This document shows, piece by piece, positions 6,858-16,207 of a stretch of 25,703 bases of DNA. How positions within the stretch are numbered: the first letter of the stretch is position 1; each line of letters begins with the position of its first letter. This DNA is from DATKYV01 sp035528275 (GTDB lineage Bacteria > Acidobacteriota > Terriglobia > UBA7540). The notes below the pieces were generated by a model that was not told where the DNA came from, searched no databases, and saw only the letters and a list, made by a program, of their open reading frames with translations. The translations under genes and the position numbers were made by a program. The DNA lies in NCBI GenBank assembly GCA_035528275.1, contig DATKYV010000387.1, positions 1 to 25,703 of the forward strand. The letters are read 5' to 3'.

Positions 6858-8249
6858 TCATCGGTAGGCTGCCAGCTTCGCTTCAATCCGGTCGTGGATC
6901 CAGTGAGCGTCCCACCATTCGACCGGGTTCACCGGAATTCCATCCAGCAGCATGGTGAAGTGCAAGTGGTCGCCGGCGGCGAGCCCCGTCTGGCCGCTTC
7001 GGCCCATCACCTGCCCACGTTTCACGCTTTCACCGACCTTGACGTCAATCGAGCTCAGGTGACCGTAGAGGCTTTGCAGGCCGCATCCGTGGTCGAGGAC
7101 GATGGCGTTCCCGTATATCCCGAGGTTGCCGGCGTGAACCACCGTGCCGTCGTTGGCGGCGACCACCGGAATGTGCTCGGTTACCGCCAGGTCGAATCCC
7201 AGGTGGTCCTGGTGGTCGATGACCTCACCGTTGTAAAGGTAAGTGCGCCGGTCGGCAAACGCCGCCTCCACTTTGGAATTACTGAGCTGGACGAAAGGTT
7301 TGGTCCATAAGAAGTTCGGACTGGTTTTTCGCGAATAGGCGATGAGCTGCTGGGCGTTGATTTCGCGGAGCCGGCCGTTGACGAGAAGGAAATTCTTGAA
7401 CGGGCTCCCCTGATCCGTTAGTTCCGGCGACTGTCGGAGGATGGGTGGGACGACGCGGGCGATGAAATCGTCGGTGATGTTGATGGTATCTTTGGTGAAG
7501 GTCTTCGGAAAGACGCGATAAGTGAAGTTCACCAGCGCCTCGTTCCCGGCTTCGTCCCGCGCCAGGATGCGCGCCGGGGTTTTCGGGTCAATGTTGTAGG
7601 GAAACGAGAAGAGGCAGAGGCGCGTCTCGGGGAGGGATTCTTTCACCGGCCAGCTCGGGAAGAAGCAGTCTCCAACCTGAACGCCTGCGTCCGCAGTCCC
7701 CTCGGACACTTTGAAAACCACAAGCTCCGATCCACCGAGGTTGACGTAATGCGGGAAACTTAGGACCTGAACTTCGGGAGGCGTGAAATCCACGGGCAAG
7801 TCCAATCGGACTTCGCTCAGGCCACCGCGGAAAAACCGCCCCCAGGAATCGTTCGTCGCCGTGATGTGCAGTGTGGCGCGGCCTTCCTGAAGCTCAGCAA
7901 TCTGTTTGCGACCCACGTGGGTCTTGAACTCGGCTTCTTTGCGGCCGACGCTGGACCAGAACTTCCACCACGGGGGTATGTCCAGGTTCGATTCCATCAC
8001 CCCAAAAGTACGCTCACCTTGCTGTACCCTCACCTCGATATGCCTAAGCCGGTGGCTGGCGTCTGTCACCCTAATCACCAGCGGGGTATTCTCTCCAATC
8101 CCTTTGACCTGATCCTGAAGTTGGATGGTGGGCGCCGCGCGGCTGAAGACCTTCACGCCCAGCACGATGATCAGAGCGACGACGAGCAGCAAAAAGACAA
8201 GTAGCCCTTTTCCGATTCCGCCTTCCGACATTTGCCAAGTTCTCTTCAA
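6858..8249 (-). CDS. Membrane-anchored M23 (LytM-type) metallopeptidase
   Basis: A 463-residue peptidoglycan endopeptidase candidate. One membrane segment lies at about 14-35 (GKGLLVFLLLVVALIIVLGVKVF), followed by a beta-rich extracytoplasmic region (about 40-330) and the M23 domain at about 335-450. The zinc and catalytic residues of active LytM enzymes are present: H349 and D353 (HLGFD), H397 (YGHL) and H428/H430 (GDHLHF). It is therefore predicted to be active, unlike degenerate EnvC-like activators. I chose the TTG start at 8249 because GGGAGG lies seven bases upstream. The in-frame ATG at 8231 has no ribosome binding site. The gene converges on the nucleoside hydrolase with 40 bases between stop codons and has no functional link to it that I can see. 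Confidence 0.92.
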   Translation of the reverse strand: MKRTWQMSEGGIGKGLLVFLLLVVALIIVLGVKVFSRAAPTIQLQDQVKGIGENTPLVIRVTDASHRLRHIEVRVQQGERTFGVMESNLDIPPWWKFWSSVGRKEAEFKTHVGRKQIAELQEGRATLHITATNDSWGRFFRGGLSEVRLDLPVDFTPPEVQVLSFPHYVNLGGSELVVFKVSEGTADAGVQVGDCFFPSWPVKESLPETRLCLFSFPYNIDPKTPARILARDEAGNEALVNFTYRVFPKTFTKDTINITDDFIARVVPPILRQSPELTDQGSPFKNFLLVNGRLREINAQQLIAYSRKTSPNFLWTKPFVQLSNSKVEAAFADRRTYLYNGEVIDHQDHLGFDLAVTEHIPVVAANDGTVVHAGNLGIYGNAIVLDHGCGLQSLYGHLSSIDVKVGESVKRGQVMGRSGQTGLAAGDHLHFTMLLDGIPVNPVEWWDAHWIHDRIEAKLAAYR

Positions 8250-8469
8250 CGAATTACCTCCCTTGAGCCCAGAAAATGATCGAGCCGGGGTCGCAAGTAT
8301 CGATGAGCTAGAGCGCAGCCCGGGATGCTCCTGCCGACTTGCAGTATCGCCTCCAAGCCGGTGTTTCAGGATACAGGCATTGTGAGTCCGGTGCCAAGGC
8401 CAAGAAAGTCATCGCGCGGGGAAAGGCGAAGTTTTGTGATCCATCTGTTTGCGAAATCCACCGAACTCT

Positions 8470-8498
8470 TTGGCAACGCTTGGCGAGCGGGTTAGACT
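8470..8498 (+). promoter_or_regulatory. Promoter for the K+/H+ antiporter gene
   Basis: TTGGCA (8470-8475), a 17-base spacer and TAGACT (8493-8498) predict a start near 8505 and a leader of about 32 bases. The rest of the 287-base divergent gap (8250-8536) holds no gene that I can support. Confidence 0.45.
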
Positions 8499-8536
8499 GT
8501 GTCGGGCGAGGCTGTCACCGCCGCGGAGCTAACCGA

Positions 8537-10255
8537 ATGGCGCAGCACGAGCTCTTAAAGGACCTGCTGATTCTTTTTGGGTTTGCCACGCTGATCGCCT
8601 TGCTGCTGCAGCGCGCCCGCCAATCCAGTATCGTGGCCTACCTCCTGACCGGAATACTGGTGGGCCCTTCCGGGCTGCAACTCATCAGCAACCACGAAGC
8701 CATCGAATTGATGGCCGAAATCGGCGTTGTGCTTCTGCTCTTCAGCATCGGAATCGAGTTGTCCCTGGAGAAACTTCTCCGCATGCGAAAGCTCGTCCTC
8801 GGAGCGGGAACGCGCCAGGTAATTTTGACCATCGTGGTCAGCCTCTCCGCCGCCCTGGCGATCGGGTATCCGTGGCGCCAGAGTCTGGTCTGGGGATTCC
8901 TCATCGCCGCCAGCAGCACCGCGATCGTCCTCAAGCTGCTGATCGAGCGGCAGGAGTTGGAAAGCCTGCACGGACGCGCCATCCTGAGTGTGCTGCTTTT
9001 TCAGGATGTGTGCGTCGTCCCGATGATGGCGGTGCTGCCGTCGTTCGCCGAGCCTCCGGGTCGGATGGTCCTCAGCGGTCTCCGCTCCCTCGGCGAAGCT
9101 CTGCTGATTGGCGGGGCGATTCTGGTGACCGCACGATACTTCTATCCCGCCTTGTGGCGCTATATCGTGCGGCTCCGCAACAAGGAGATCTTCCTCATCG
9201 CGGCGATCTTTTTCAGCCTGGGGACCGCCTGGGTCTCTTCCGTAGCGGGACTTTCATTGGCGATGGGGGCATTTTTGGCCGGACTGGCCCTGTCCGAATC
9301 GGACTACGCACATCAAATTCTTTCCGACATCCTGCCTCTGCGGGACGGTTTCACCAGTCTTTTCTTCATTTCGGTGGGAATGCTGCTCAACCTCCAGACT
9401 GCCCGCGAGCATTGGTCCATGGTCTTGCTGTTTGCCGCTGGCATCCTCGCGATCAAGCTCCTGACGGGCGCGGCCTCGGTTCTGACGATGGGTTTCTCAG
9501 TGCGCATGTCCGTGCTGGTGGGTCTGGGTCTGGCCCAGGTAGGGGAATTCAGCTTCATTCTGCTGCACCAGGCGGCGGGACTGAAACTCGTCAGCGAAGC
9601 TGACTACCAGGCGTTCCTCGCGGCCGCCATCATCACCATGTTCCTGACGCCCACCTTCATTCAATTTGCACCGTTCCTGGCCACACGCGTGTCCGGGATG
9701 CGCAGGTTGTCGCGGTTTTTCCCCCAGCCGGGGGAGCCGGAACTTGAAAAGGACGCCGGACCTCTCCGCGACCACGTCATTGTTTGCGGGTACGGTTTGA
9801 ATGGGCGGCTCGTTGCTCAAGCCCTGCGTGACGTGGAGATTTCTTACCTGGTTCTCGAAATCGATCCTGTGCTCGTCAGTGGCGCCTCGGCCGAAGGCGT
9901 GCCGATCTTCTTCGGCGACAGCACACAGCGGGAGATCCTGGAGAAGGCGGGAGCCGGGCGCGCGCGTGCGGTGGTCTTTGCGATTTCGGATCCCGTGATC
10001 CTGCCGCGTGCCATCGCCAACGCCCGGGCCGCGAATCCCCAGCTCGCCATCGTCGTCCGCACGAACCGAGTGGAGGATACGGAAGGGCTGGAACGCGTCG
10101 GCGCCTCCGAAATCGTTGCCGCGGAGAGAGAGGCAGCGGCGGAAATCATCATCCGGGTTTTCCAGCTCTTCGGAATTTCCCGCCGGGAGGCATTCAACCG
10201 AGCCCGGCGGATCCTGGCGCAGTCCGACCGCGGCACCTTGCGACGGCGGGCGTGA
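8537..10255 (+). CDS. CPA2 family K+/H+ antiporter with RCK domain (KefB/YbaL-like)
   Basis: I chose the ATG at 8537, which has GGAG eight bases upstream and starts MAQHELLKDLLILFG. This gives 572 residues. Residues 5-385 form the cation/proton exchanger with about 12 membrane segments. LLFQD at 153-157 has Gln-Asp rather than Asp-Asp at the ion site, which is typical of electroneutral KefB/KefC-type K+/H+ exchange. Residues 410-540 are a cytoplasmic RCK/TrkA-N nucleotide-binding domain with the Rossmann loop GYGLNG (418-423) and an acidic E441/D443 that would bind the ribose of NAD(H) or a similar ligand. A TrkA-C domain is absent. The likely role is K+ efflux, pH or osmotic homeostasis in the inner membrane. 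The gene stands alone, convergent with the dGTPase gene. Confidence 0.92.
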   Translation: MAQHELLKDLLILFGFATLIALLLQRARQSSIVAYLLTGILVGPSGLQLISNHEAIELMAEIGVVLLLFSIGIELSLEKLLRMRKLVLGAGTRQVILTIVVSLSAALAIGYPWRQSLVWGFLIAASSTAIVLKLLIERQELESLHGRAILSVLLFQDVCVVPMMAVLPSFAEPPGRMVLSGLRSLGEALLIGGAILVTARYFYPALWRYIVRLRNKEIFLIAAIFFSLGTAWVSSVAGLSLAMGAFLAGLALSESDYAHQILSDILPLRDGFTSLFFISVGMLLNLQTAREHWSMVLLFAAGILAIKLLTGAASVLTMGFSVRMSVLVGLGLAQVGEFSFILLHQAAGLKLVSEADYQAFLAAAIITMFLTPTFIQFAPFLATRVSGMRRLSRFFPQPGEPELEKDAGPLRDHVIVCGYGLNGRLVAQALRDVEISYLVLEIDPVLVSGASAEGVPIFFGDSTQREILEKAGAGRARAVVFAISDPVILPRAIANARAANPQLAIVVRTNRVEDTEGLERVGASEIVAAEREAAAEIIIRVFQLFGISRREAFNRARRILAQSDRGTLRRRA

Positions 10256-10357
10256 CGAGCCGGCCGTTACGCCACGGAGGTGGGAACAGTTCGGCCGAAT
10301 GCCTCGCGAGCTTTCCAGATTTTGGACTGACGGCGAGGCCCGCTACCGGCCCGGTTT

Positions 10358-11497
10358 TCAGCCCAGGTATTTCCGGTACTGTTCCTGGAGGTAGTTGTCG
10401 GTCATGCCGGCGATGTAGTCGCAGACGACGCGGTGCGTCGGTTCTTTTTGAGTTTTGGAAAAGTAGGATGGGGGAAGGCTTCGCGGGTGTTCGGCAAAAA
10501 AATTGAACAGCCCCTTTACAGAACGAATGATCTGTTGGCGCTCGGTGCGAATGTGTTTGTTCGAATAGAGGTTTTTGAAGAGGAAATCTTTCAGGCGCTT
10601 GTTTTCGCGGGCCATGCGCGGGCTCAAGGCGACGAGGCGTGAACGTCGAGACCGGACCTGCTCGACGGACCGAATCTCCAGTTTTCCGAGGCGTAACCGC
10701 GTCGCCTCAATCAAGTCCGTCACCAGTGCGTCCATCATTCGTTTCAGGGTTTCATTGAACTTCAGTTTCTCCAGCGCTGTGGGATACTTGCGCGCCATGG
10801 GTCGATAGAGGCAGTCGAAGAGCGGCACTCCACCGCGAATCAGCGCCAAGGTCATCAACTTGGATTCGTATCCGTCGTCGAGGTCGGCACAGTTGTAGGC
10901 AATCTCGTCGGCGACGTCGATCAGTTGGGCTTCGAGCGGCGGCTGTTTGTCGAGCCGGTACTCGCGGAGCTCGCGATGGAGCTTGGGGTCATAATCGCGC
11001 GAGTGCTTGATGATTCCCTCGCGGACTTCGAAGGTCAGGTTCAGGCCCGGAAACTCCGCGTATTTTTGCTCGAAGTTTTCCACGATGCGCAAGGCGTGGA
11101 GGTTATGGTCAAAACGGTCGTGGTAGCGGTGCATGCATTCGTCCAGAACCGATTCACCGACATGCCCGAAAGGAGGATGCCCGACGTCGTGAACCAGGGC
11201 CAGAGCTTCAACGAGGTCGCAGTTTAAGCCCAGCTCTCCCGCCACGGTGCGGCTGATCTGTGCCACTTCCAGCGTGTGGGTCAGCCGGTTCCGGAAATGG
11301 TCTGAGGAGCGTGTGTTGAAAACCTGGGTCTTATTTTCCAGGCGGCGGAAGGCGCGGGAATGGATGATCCGGTCTCGATCGCGTTCGTAGTCATTTCGAT
11401 AGGGGTGCGGGGGCTCGGGGTATCGCCGTCCCAGCGTCTTCTCGACGCGCATGGCATAGTCCGCGAGTGCTCGCCTGTCTGTGCGGCCTCTCGACAC
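10358..11497 (-). CDS. dGTPase-like HD-domain triphosphohydrolase
   Basis: A 379-residue protein of the deoxyguanosinetriphosphate triphosphohydrolase-like family, which removes triphosphate from dNTPs and tunes nucleotide pools in the cytoplasm. The HD metal ligands are visible: H74 in RLTHTLEVAQ, H103/D104 in HDVGHPPFGHVGE and D197 in DVADEIAYNCAD. The N-terminal SRAFRRLENKTQVF is also characteristic. The length fits the shorter class rather than the 505-residue E. coli Dgt, so the preferred dNTP is uncertain. The start is GTG at 11497 with GAGGGA seven bases upstream. A nearby ATG at 11504 is out of frame and was rejected. The gene is divergent from glgC across a 204-base region with a promoter facing each way. 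Confidence 0.93.
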   Translation of the reverse strand: MSRGRTDRRALADYAMRVEKTLGRRYPEPPHPYRNDYERDRDRIIHSRAFRRLENKTQVFNTRSSDHFRNRLTHTLEVAQISRTVAGELGLNCDLVEALALVHDVGHPPFGHVGESVLDECMHRYHDRFDHNLHALRIVENFEQKYAEFPGLNLTFEVREGIIKHSRDYDPKLHRELREYRLDKQPPLEAQLIDVADEIAYNCADLDDGYESKLMTLALIRGGVPLFDCLYRPMARKYPTALEKLKFNETLKRMMDALVTDLIEATRLRLGKLEIRSVEQVRSRRSRLVALSPRMARENKRLKDFLFKNLYSNKHIRTERQQIIRSVKGLFNFFAEHPRSLPPSYFSKTQKEPTHRVVCDYIAGMTDNYLQEQYRKYLG

Positions 11498-11536
11498 CCT
11501 TCATTCCCTCGTCGATGATGGTTCCGGATCGAACGG

Positions 11537-11545
11537 ACTATAGCA
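11537..11545 (-). promoter_or_regulatory. Extended -10 promoter for the dGTPase gene
   Basis: The minus strand reads TGC-TATAGT (11545-11537), an extended -10 element with 5/6 match in the hexamer. No good -35 is visible. Transcription would start near 11530, about 33 bases before the GTG. Confidence 0.4.
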
Positions 11546-11609
11546 TACCGTGACCAATCCATGGTCGCCAGCGCGGCGGTCCGGCGAGAGCGTGTGTTCC
11601 CGTCACGTC

Positions 11610-11618
11610 TGATATAAT
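11610..11618 (+). promoter_or_regulatory. Extended -10 promoter for glgC
   Basis: TGA-TATAAT (11610-11618) is a perfect extended -10. The -35 position is poor, which is usual for this promoter type. The leader to the glgC ATG would be about 77 bases. Confidence 0.5.
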
Positions 11619-11701
11619 CAAAATGTACGAGAAGAGCCGAAGACTGATTCGCGGGGGCTGGTTCCCTTCGGAAACGAGTGTCGGCTTGGCTGGTTTGACC
11701 C

Positions 11702-12946
11702 ATGGACCCATTTCAGGTAAGGCGTGACACGCTGGTTTGCCTTCTGGCGGGAGGGCAGGGTGAGCGCCTTTTTCCGCTCACTCGCGACCGCGCCAAGCCG
11801 GCGGTGCCCTTTGGCGGGGTGTATCGGATCATCGACGTCACACTGTCGAACTGCCTCAACTCCGACCTGCGTCGCATTTTCGTTCTGACCCAGTACAAGG
11901 CTCTCTCACTCAACCGTCACATTCGGGAAGGATGGAGCGTGCTGCCGACTGAGCTCGGCGAGTTCATCCAGGTCCTGTCGCCCATGATGCGCGTGGGTGA
12001 ACACTGGTACCGGGGGACGGCGGACGCGATTTTCCAGAACCTCTACTCCATCGGCAGCGAGCCCTGCAAATACGTGGTTGTCCTTTCCGGCGACCATGTC
12101 TACAAGATGAACTATCAATTGATGCTCAGGCAGCACATCGATGCCGAGGCCGACGTCACGATCGGCACCATCGAGTTTGACCTGTCGGAGGCAAGCCGTT
12201 TCGGCGTCGTCGCGGTTGACCGGGAAGGCCGTATCATTGGCTGGCAGGAAAAACCCGCGGACCCCAAGCCCTCTCCCATGCATCCGGACAAGTGCCACGT
12301 TTCGATGGGCATCTACTGTTTCAACCGCGAGGCGCTCATCGACGCCCTAATCGCCGACGCTGAAGACGCTGCTTCCAGTCATGATTTCGGAAGAGACGTT
12401 GTCCCGCGCCTTATCGGGAAGAAGCGCATCTATTCCTACAACTTCATCGACGAGAACCGCAAAGAAGCTCTGTATTGGCGCGACATCGGGACGATCGAGG
12501 CCTATTACGAGGCGAATATGGACCTCGTCGACGTTTCTCCCATCTTCAACCTCTATGATAGCTATTGGCCCATGCGCACCTATCAGCGCCAATATCCGCC
12601 TGCGAAGTTCGTTTTCGCCGAGGAGGGAAGACGTATGGGAATCGCCGCGGATTCCATCGTCTCCATGGGTTCAATCGTATCCGGAGGGCGGGTTACCCGG
12701 TCCATTCTCTCTCCCGACGTGCGTGTGAACAGCTACACGGAAATCGACGGGTGCATCTTCTTTTCCCACGTCAACATCGGCCGTTACTCACGCATCCGCC
12801 GCGCCATCATCGACCGGCACATCCACATCCCCGAGCACACGGAAATCGGCTACAACCTCGAAGAAGACCGCGAAAAATACCACGTTTCAGATAGCGGCAT
12901 CGTGGTCGTCGTCCCCGAAGAACGAATGTTCGAACTGCCGGAATAG
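11702..12946 (+). CDS. glgC: Glucose-1-phosphate adenylyltransferase (ADP-glucose pyrophosphorylase)
   Basis: This 414-residue enzyme makes ADP-glucose from glucose-1-phosphate and ATP, the committed step of bacterial glycogen synthesis. The nucleotidyltransferase domain (about 10-285) shows LLAGGQGERLFPLT at 14-27, AKPAVPFGG at 31-39, SGDHVYKMNY at 129-138 with the metal Asp D131, and WQEKPADP at 181-188 for sugar-phosphate binding. The C-terminal left-handed beta helix (about 300-400) carries hexapeptide-like turns such as SIVSMGSIVSGGRVTRSILSPDV. The usual GTRL or GSRL of the loop is GERL here. The ATG at 11702 is the only start possible, because a stop (TGA, 11696-11698) lies just upstream in frame, but its ribosome binding site is weak. 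No other glycogen gene is in the window. Convergent with sppA, 24 bases apart. Confidence 0.95.
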   Translation: MDPFQVRRDTLVCLLAGGQGERLFPLTRDRAKPAVPFGGVYRIIDVTLSNCLNSDLRRIFVLTQYKALSLNRHIREGWSVLPTELGEFIQVLSPMMRVGEHWYRGTADAIFQNLYSIGSEPCKYVVVLSGDHVYKMNYQLMLRQHIDAEADVTIGTIEFDLSEASRFGVVAVDREGRIIGWQEKPADPKPSPMHPDKCHVSMGIYCFNREALIDALIADAEDAASSHDFGRDVVPRLIGKKRIYSYNFIDENRKEALYWRDIGTIEAYYEANMDLVDVSPIFNLYDSYWPMRTYQRQYPPAKFVFAEEGRRMGIAADSIVSMGSIVSGGRVTRSILSPDVRVNSYTEIDGCIFFSHVNIGRYSRIRRAIIDRHIHIPEHTEIGYNLEEDREKYHVSDSGIVVVVPEERMFELPE

Positions 12947-12970
12947 AGAGCGAGCTCCGGCCCTCCCGCC

Positions 12971-14674
12971 TTACTGCACCTCGGGCACGGCGGGCAGAAG
13001 TGTCCAGGCGGGCGTGCGCGCCAACGATTCCAGGTTTTGCAGCCACCTCCCAGGTGAGGCGCGGCCGCCCACGAGACTGGCGCTTTCCATCAGGTCGAGG
13101 ATCCTGTCGAGGAGGGGTTTGGGCTTGGGGAGGTAAATCAAAGTGACCTGTTCCTGCTTGGGAATCTTGGCGAGTTGTTTGGCGGCGTCGATGGCGGCGT
13201 TGAATCCCCCCAAACCATCTACCAAGCCCCTCTCTCGCGCTTGCTCTCCAGTCCACACGCGCCCCTGTGCAACCTTTTCCACTGCCGCAGGTTCCATCTT
13301 GCGCCCTTCCGCCACACCTTGAACGAAATCCTTGTAGGTTTCGTTCATGAGCCTGAGAAGCGATGCACGTTGTGCCGGGGAGAAGTTCTGGAAGGGCCAA
13401 TCCATTGTCGAGTTCGCCGTGGTTTCAAGGTGATCCTTGGAAAGGCCGAGCTTTTCATACAGTCCCATCAGGTTAAATTTGCCTGCTACCACGCCGATGG
13501 AGCCGGTGATCGTCCCTGGCTCAGCCAGAACCTTGTCGGCCCCCATGGCGATCCAATAGCCGCCCGAGGCCGCCACGTCCGACATTGAAACCACCACGGG
13601 CTTTTCACTTCGGGTCTTTTCGACTTCGCGGCGGATGACTTCTGAGGCGAAAGCGGCGCCCCCGGGTGAATCGATGCGCAGAACGACGGCCTTGACCGAC
13701 TCATCTTCGCGGACGCTGCGGAATTGTTCTGCGATGGTCTCGGACCCCATCACCGGCCCTCCCAGAGGACTCTCACTGCTGTGCCCCGGGAGGATGGTCC
13801 CCGTGGCGTAGATCACCGCCAGCTTCGACCTTCCCTTGCGCTCGGTGCGCCGCAAATACTCGTGCAGGCTGAGGCGGCTGTCGCTTCCTTTGTTTTTTTC
13901 TTCGACCAGTTTGCGCGATTCATCGGCGTAACCCAGCCGGTCAACCAGCTTGGCAGCGAGGGCCTCCTCGGAGGTGAAGGGTCCTCGTGCGATGGTCTGT
14001 TCCATCTCTTCAGGTTTCATGCCCCGGCTCTCTCCCAAGCCGCGAACGAATTGACTCTGGAAGTCCTGCAACAGCGCCAAGTCGGCTTCACGATGAGGGG
14101 GAGAGTACTTCTTCTCCGTATACACGTTCAGGGCGTTTTTGTACTCGCCGATGTGATAGAGGTCCGGATAAACACCGAACTTATCCAGAGCGCCTCGGTA
14201 GAAGGTTGTCGAGGTCATGAGCCCCCGGACGTAGAGAACCGACCTGGGCATCAACATGACAGTCTGGCAGGCAGAGGCCAGGTAGTAGGAACGGTTGGTG
14301 GCGAACTCCAGGTAGGCGACGCTGAATTTCCCTGAGCGGTTGAATTCCCGGATTTTTCGGCGGACTTCCTGCATTTTTGCGAGACCCATGAGGGGCTGGC
14401 CGACGCGAACGACAAGGCCCGTAATGCGCGCATCGGTCCGTGCCCGGTCGAGGGCCTCGACGATGTCGGCGATGGTGGTCCGTTGGCCGAACGCCAGCTC
14501 GCTGAGGGTGTCCTGGGGCGCTTCTTCCGAGATGCTACCCTCGAGGCGCATCACCAGGACGGTGTTCTTCGGGATCCGCTTCGAGAAGTAACTCACCGCC
14601 AAGCCGATCACCTCCAGCGCCACGACAATAGCGATCAGCCATACGAAGACTTTTCCAATCGTTTTCATTTTCAT
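12971..14674 (-). CDS. sppA: Signal peptide peptidase SppA, double-domain (67K) type
   Basis: I chose the ATG at 14674, with GGGGAGG five bases upstream and a second ATG two codons later, giving 567 residues. A membrane anchor lies at about 7-28 (VFVWLIAIVVALEVIGLAV), with the rest facing the periplasm. Both tandem S49 domains are present. The general base lysine is K179 in IGEYKNALNVYTEKKYSPP (E. coli K209) and the nucleophile is S370 in SDVAASGGYWIAMGAD (E. coli S409), so the Ser/Lys dyad is intact. IDSPGGAAFAS and GTITGSIGVVAGKFN are further family signatures. The role is degradation of cleaved signal peptides and other membrane-released fragments. The gene is divergent from enolase across a 249-base spacer and convergent with glgC. 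Confidence 0.95.
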   Translation of the reverse strand: MKMKTIGKVFVWLIAIVVALEVIGLAVSYFSKRIPKNTVLVMRLEGSISEEAPQDTLSELAFGQRTTIADIVEALDRARTDARITGLVVRVGQPLMGLAKMQEVRRKIREFNRSGKFSVAYLEFATNRSYYLASACQTVMLMPRSVLYVRGLMTSTTFYRGALDKFGVYPDLYHIGEYKNALNVYTEKKYSPPHREADLALLQDFQSQFVRGLGESRGMKPEEMEQTIARGPFTSEEALAAKLVDRLGYADESRKLVEEKNKGSDSRLSLHEYLRRTERKGRSKLAVIYATGTILPGHSSESPLGGPVMGSETIAEQFRSVREDESVKAVVLRIDSPGGAAFASEVIRREVEKTRSEKPVVVSMSDVAASGGYWIAMGADKVLAEPGTITGSIGVVAGKFNLMGLYEKLGLSKDHLETTANSTMDWPFQNFSPAQRASLLRLMNETYKDFVQGVAEGRKMEPAAVEKVAQGRVWTGEQARERGLVDGLGGFNAAIDAAKQLAKIPKQEQVTLIYLPKPKPLLDRILDLMESASLVGGRASPGRWLQNLESLARTPAWTLLPAVPEVQ

Positions 14675-14879
14675 GGTGGCCTCCCCGAGAACCGTCTCCC
14701 TTGCAGTACCGTGGATTGCTGACCGATTTTTCCCCGGACCTGCCGGGTCCATATCCGCAAGAAGTGCTGCGAGTCCTAGAGTATCGCCGCGAGCACGGAG
14801 ATTTCAAATCTTGGTCATGGTGACACATCAGACAGAAAGTATCATCCTGCTCCTTTGAACGCGTGCCCGTGCGGCGATG

Positions 14880-14888
14880 TGATAGAAT
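14880..14888 (+). promoter_or_regulatory. Extended -10 promoter for enolase
   Basis: TGA-TAGAAT (14880-14888) is an extended -10 with 5/6 hexamer match. No clear -35 lies at standard spacing. It gives a leader of about 29 bases to the ATG at 14924. No other gene is visible in the sppA-eno spacer. Confidence 0.45.
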
Positions 14889-14923
14889 TCGTCGTTTCGA
14901 AATCTCATTGCGGAGTCATTCTT

Positions 14924-16207
14924 ATGGCTGAAATCGATCTTGTTATCGGGCGCGAGATTCTGGATTCACGGGGAAATCCGACGGTCGAAGCCGAGGTTCA
15001 CCTGCGCGACGGTGCGTTCGGGCGCGCTGCGGTGCCCTCCGGCGCCTCGACGGGCGAGCACGAGGCGATCGAGCTGCGCGACAATGACAATCGCCGCTAT
15101 GGGGGCAAGGGCGTCCTGCAAGCCGTGGAGAACATCAACACGGTCATCGCCCGGGAACTCGGTGGACGAGACGCTGGTGAACAATCGCAAATCGACGCGC
15201 GATTGATCGAATTGGACGGCACTCCCAACAAAGCCCGCCTGGGGGCCAACGCCATTCTTGCCGTATCCATGGCGGTCTGCCGTGCCGCCGCCCGGTCGGC
15301 CCGCCTGCCGCTTTACCGGTATCTCGGCGGGGTTTCGGCGCGCCGCCTTCCGGTGCCGATGATGAACATCCTGAACGGCGGCGTCCACGCCGACAACACG
15401 GTGGACTTTCAGGAATTCATGATCATGCCCGTGGGCGCGGAGAGTTTTTCCGAGGCGCTGCGCATGGGCGTCGAGACCTTCCACACCCTGAAGAAAGTCC
15501 TGAAGGAGCTCGGCTACAACACCTCGGTGGGCGACGAGGGTGGTTTTGCTCCGAGTTTGAAGTCGAACGAAGAGGCCGTGGAAGTGATCCTGGAAGCCAT
15601 TGAGAAGGCTGGGTACTCGCCCGGACACGATATCTCGCTGGCGCTTGATCCGGCTTCGAGTGAGATGTACCAGGACGGCAAATACGTGTTCTTCAAGTCC
15701 GACAATTCAAAGAAGGGCGCTGAGGATATGGTCAAGCTCTACGCCGACTGGGTGCGCCAGTACCCCATTCTCAGTATCGAGGACGGCCTGGCGCAGGACG
15801 ACTGGGAGGGCTGGAAGGTTCTCACCCAAGAATTGGGTGATCGCGTTCAACTGGTCGGCGACGACCTCTTCGTGACCAATACGGAACGGCTCGAGCGGGG
15901 CATCGAGGAGGGTGTGGCGAATTCCATCCTCATCAAGCTGAATCAGATCGGGACGGTCACCGAAACCGTCGCCGCCATCGAGCTCGGCCGGCGCCATGGT
16001 TACACCGCGGTAGTCTCCCACCGGTCGGGTGAGACCGAGGACGCATTCATCGCCGATTTCTGCGTGGGGCTTTACACCGGCCAGATCAAGACCGGATCGG
16101 CCAGTCGCACCGACCGCGTGGCCAAGTACAATCAGTTGCTGCGCATCGAAGAAGAACTGGGCGAGGCGGCAGAGTTCCTGGGCAAGGCCGCCGTGAAGTG
16201 CGCGTAG
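14924..16207 (+). CDS. eno: Enolase (2-phosphoglycerate dehydratase)
   Basis: A 427-residue glycolytic enzyme that interconverts 2-phosphoglycerate and phosphoenolpyruvate. The start at 14924 was chosen because GGAG lies eight bases upstream and the protein begins at the conserved AEIDLVIGREILDSRGNPTVE. Catalytic and metal residues are all visible: H155 in NGGVHADN, E164 in DFQEF, E205 in GDEGGFAP, D242 in LALDPA, E286 in SIEDG, D313 in GDDLF, K338 in LIKLNQIGT and K389 in GQIKTGS. The SHRSGETED loop is at 365-373. The length is normal for bacterial enolase. The gene appears monocistronic: it has its own promoter, and a strong promoter for the TPR gene lies 212 bases after its stop. The following gap (16208-16480) shows no convincing intrinsic terminator. 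Confidence 0.98.
   Translation: MAEIDLVIGREILDSRGNPTVEAEVHLRDGAFGRAAVPSGASTGEHEAIELRDNDNRRYGGKGVLQAVENINTVIARELGGRDAGEQSQIDARLIELDGTPNKARLGANAILAVSMAVCRAAARSARLPLYRYLGGVSARRLPVPMMNILNGGVHADNTVDFQEFMIMPVGAESFSEALRMGVETFHTLKKVLKELGYNTSVGDEGGFAPSLKSNEEAVEVILEAIEKAGYSPGHDISLALDPASSEMYQDGKYVFFKSDNSKKGAEDMVKLYADWVRQYPILSIEDGLAQDDWEGWKVLTQELGDRVQLVGDDLFVTNTERLERGIEEGVANSILIKLNQIGTVTETVAAIELGRRHGYTAVVSHRSGETEDAFIADFCVGLYTGQIKTGSASRTDRVAKYNQLLRIEEELGEAAEFLGKAAVKCA

Noticed and set aside
11498..11506. ATG at 11504 as the dGTPase start
   Set aside because: It is seven bases from the GTG and therefore out of frame with the HD domain.
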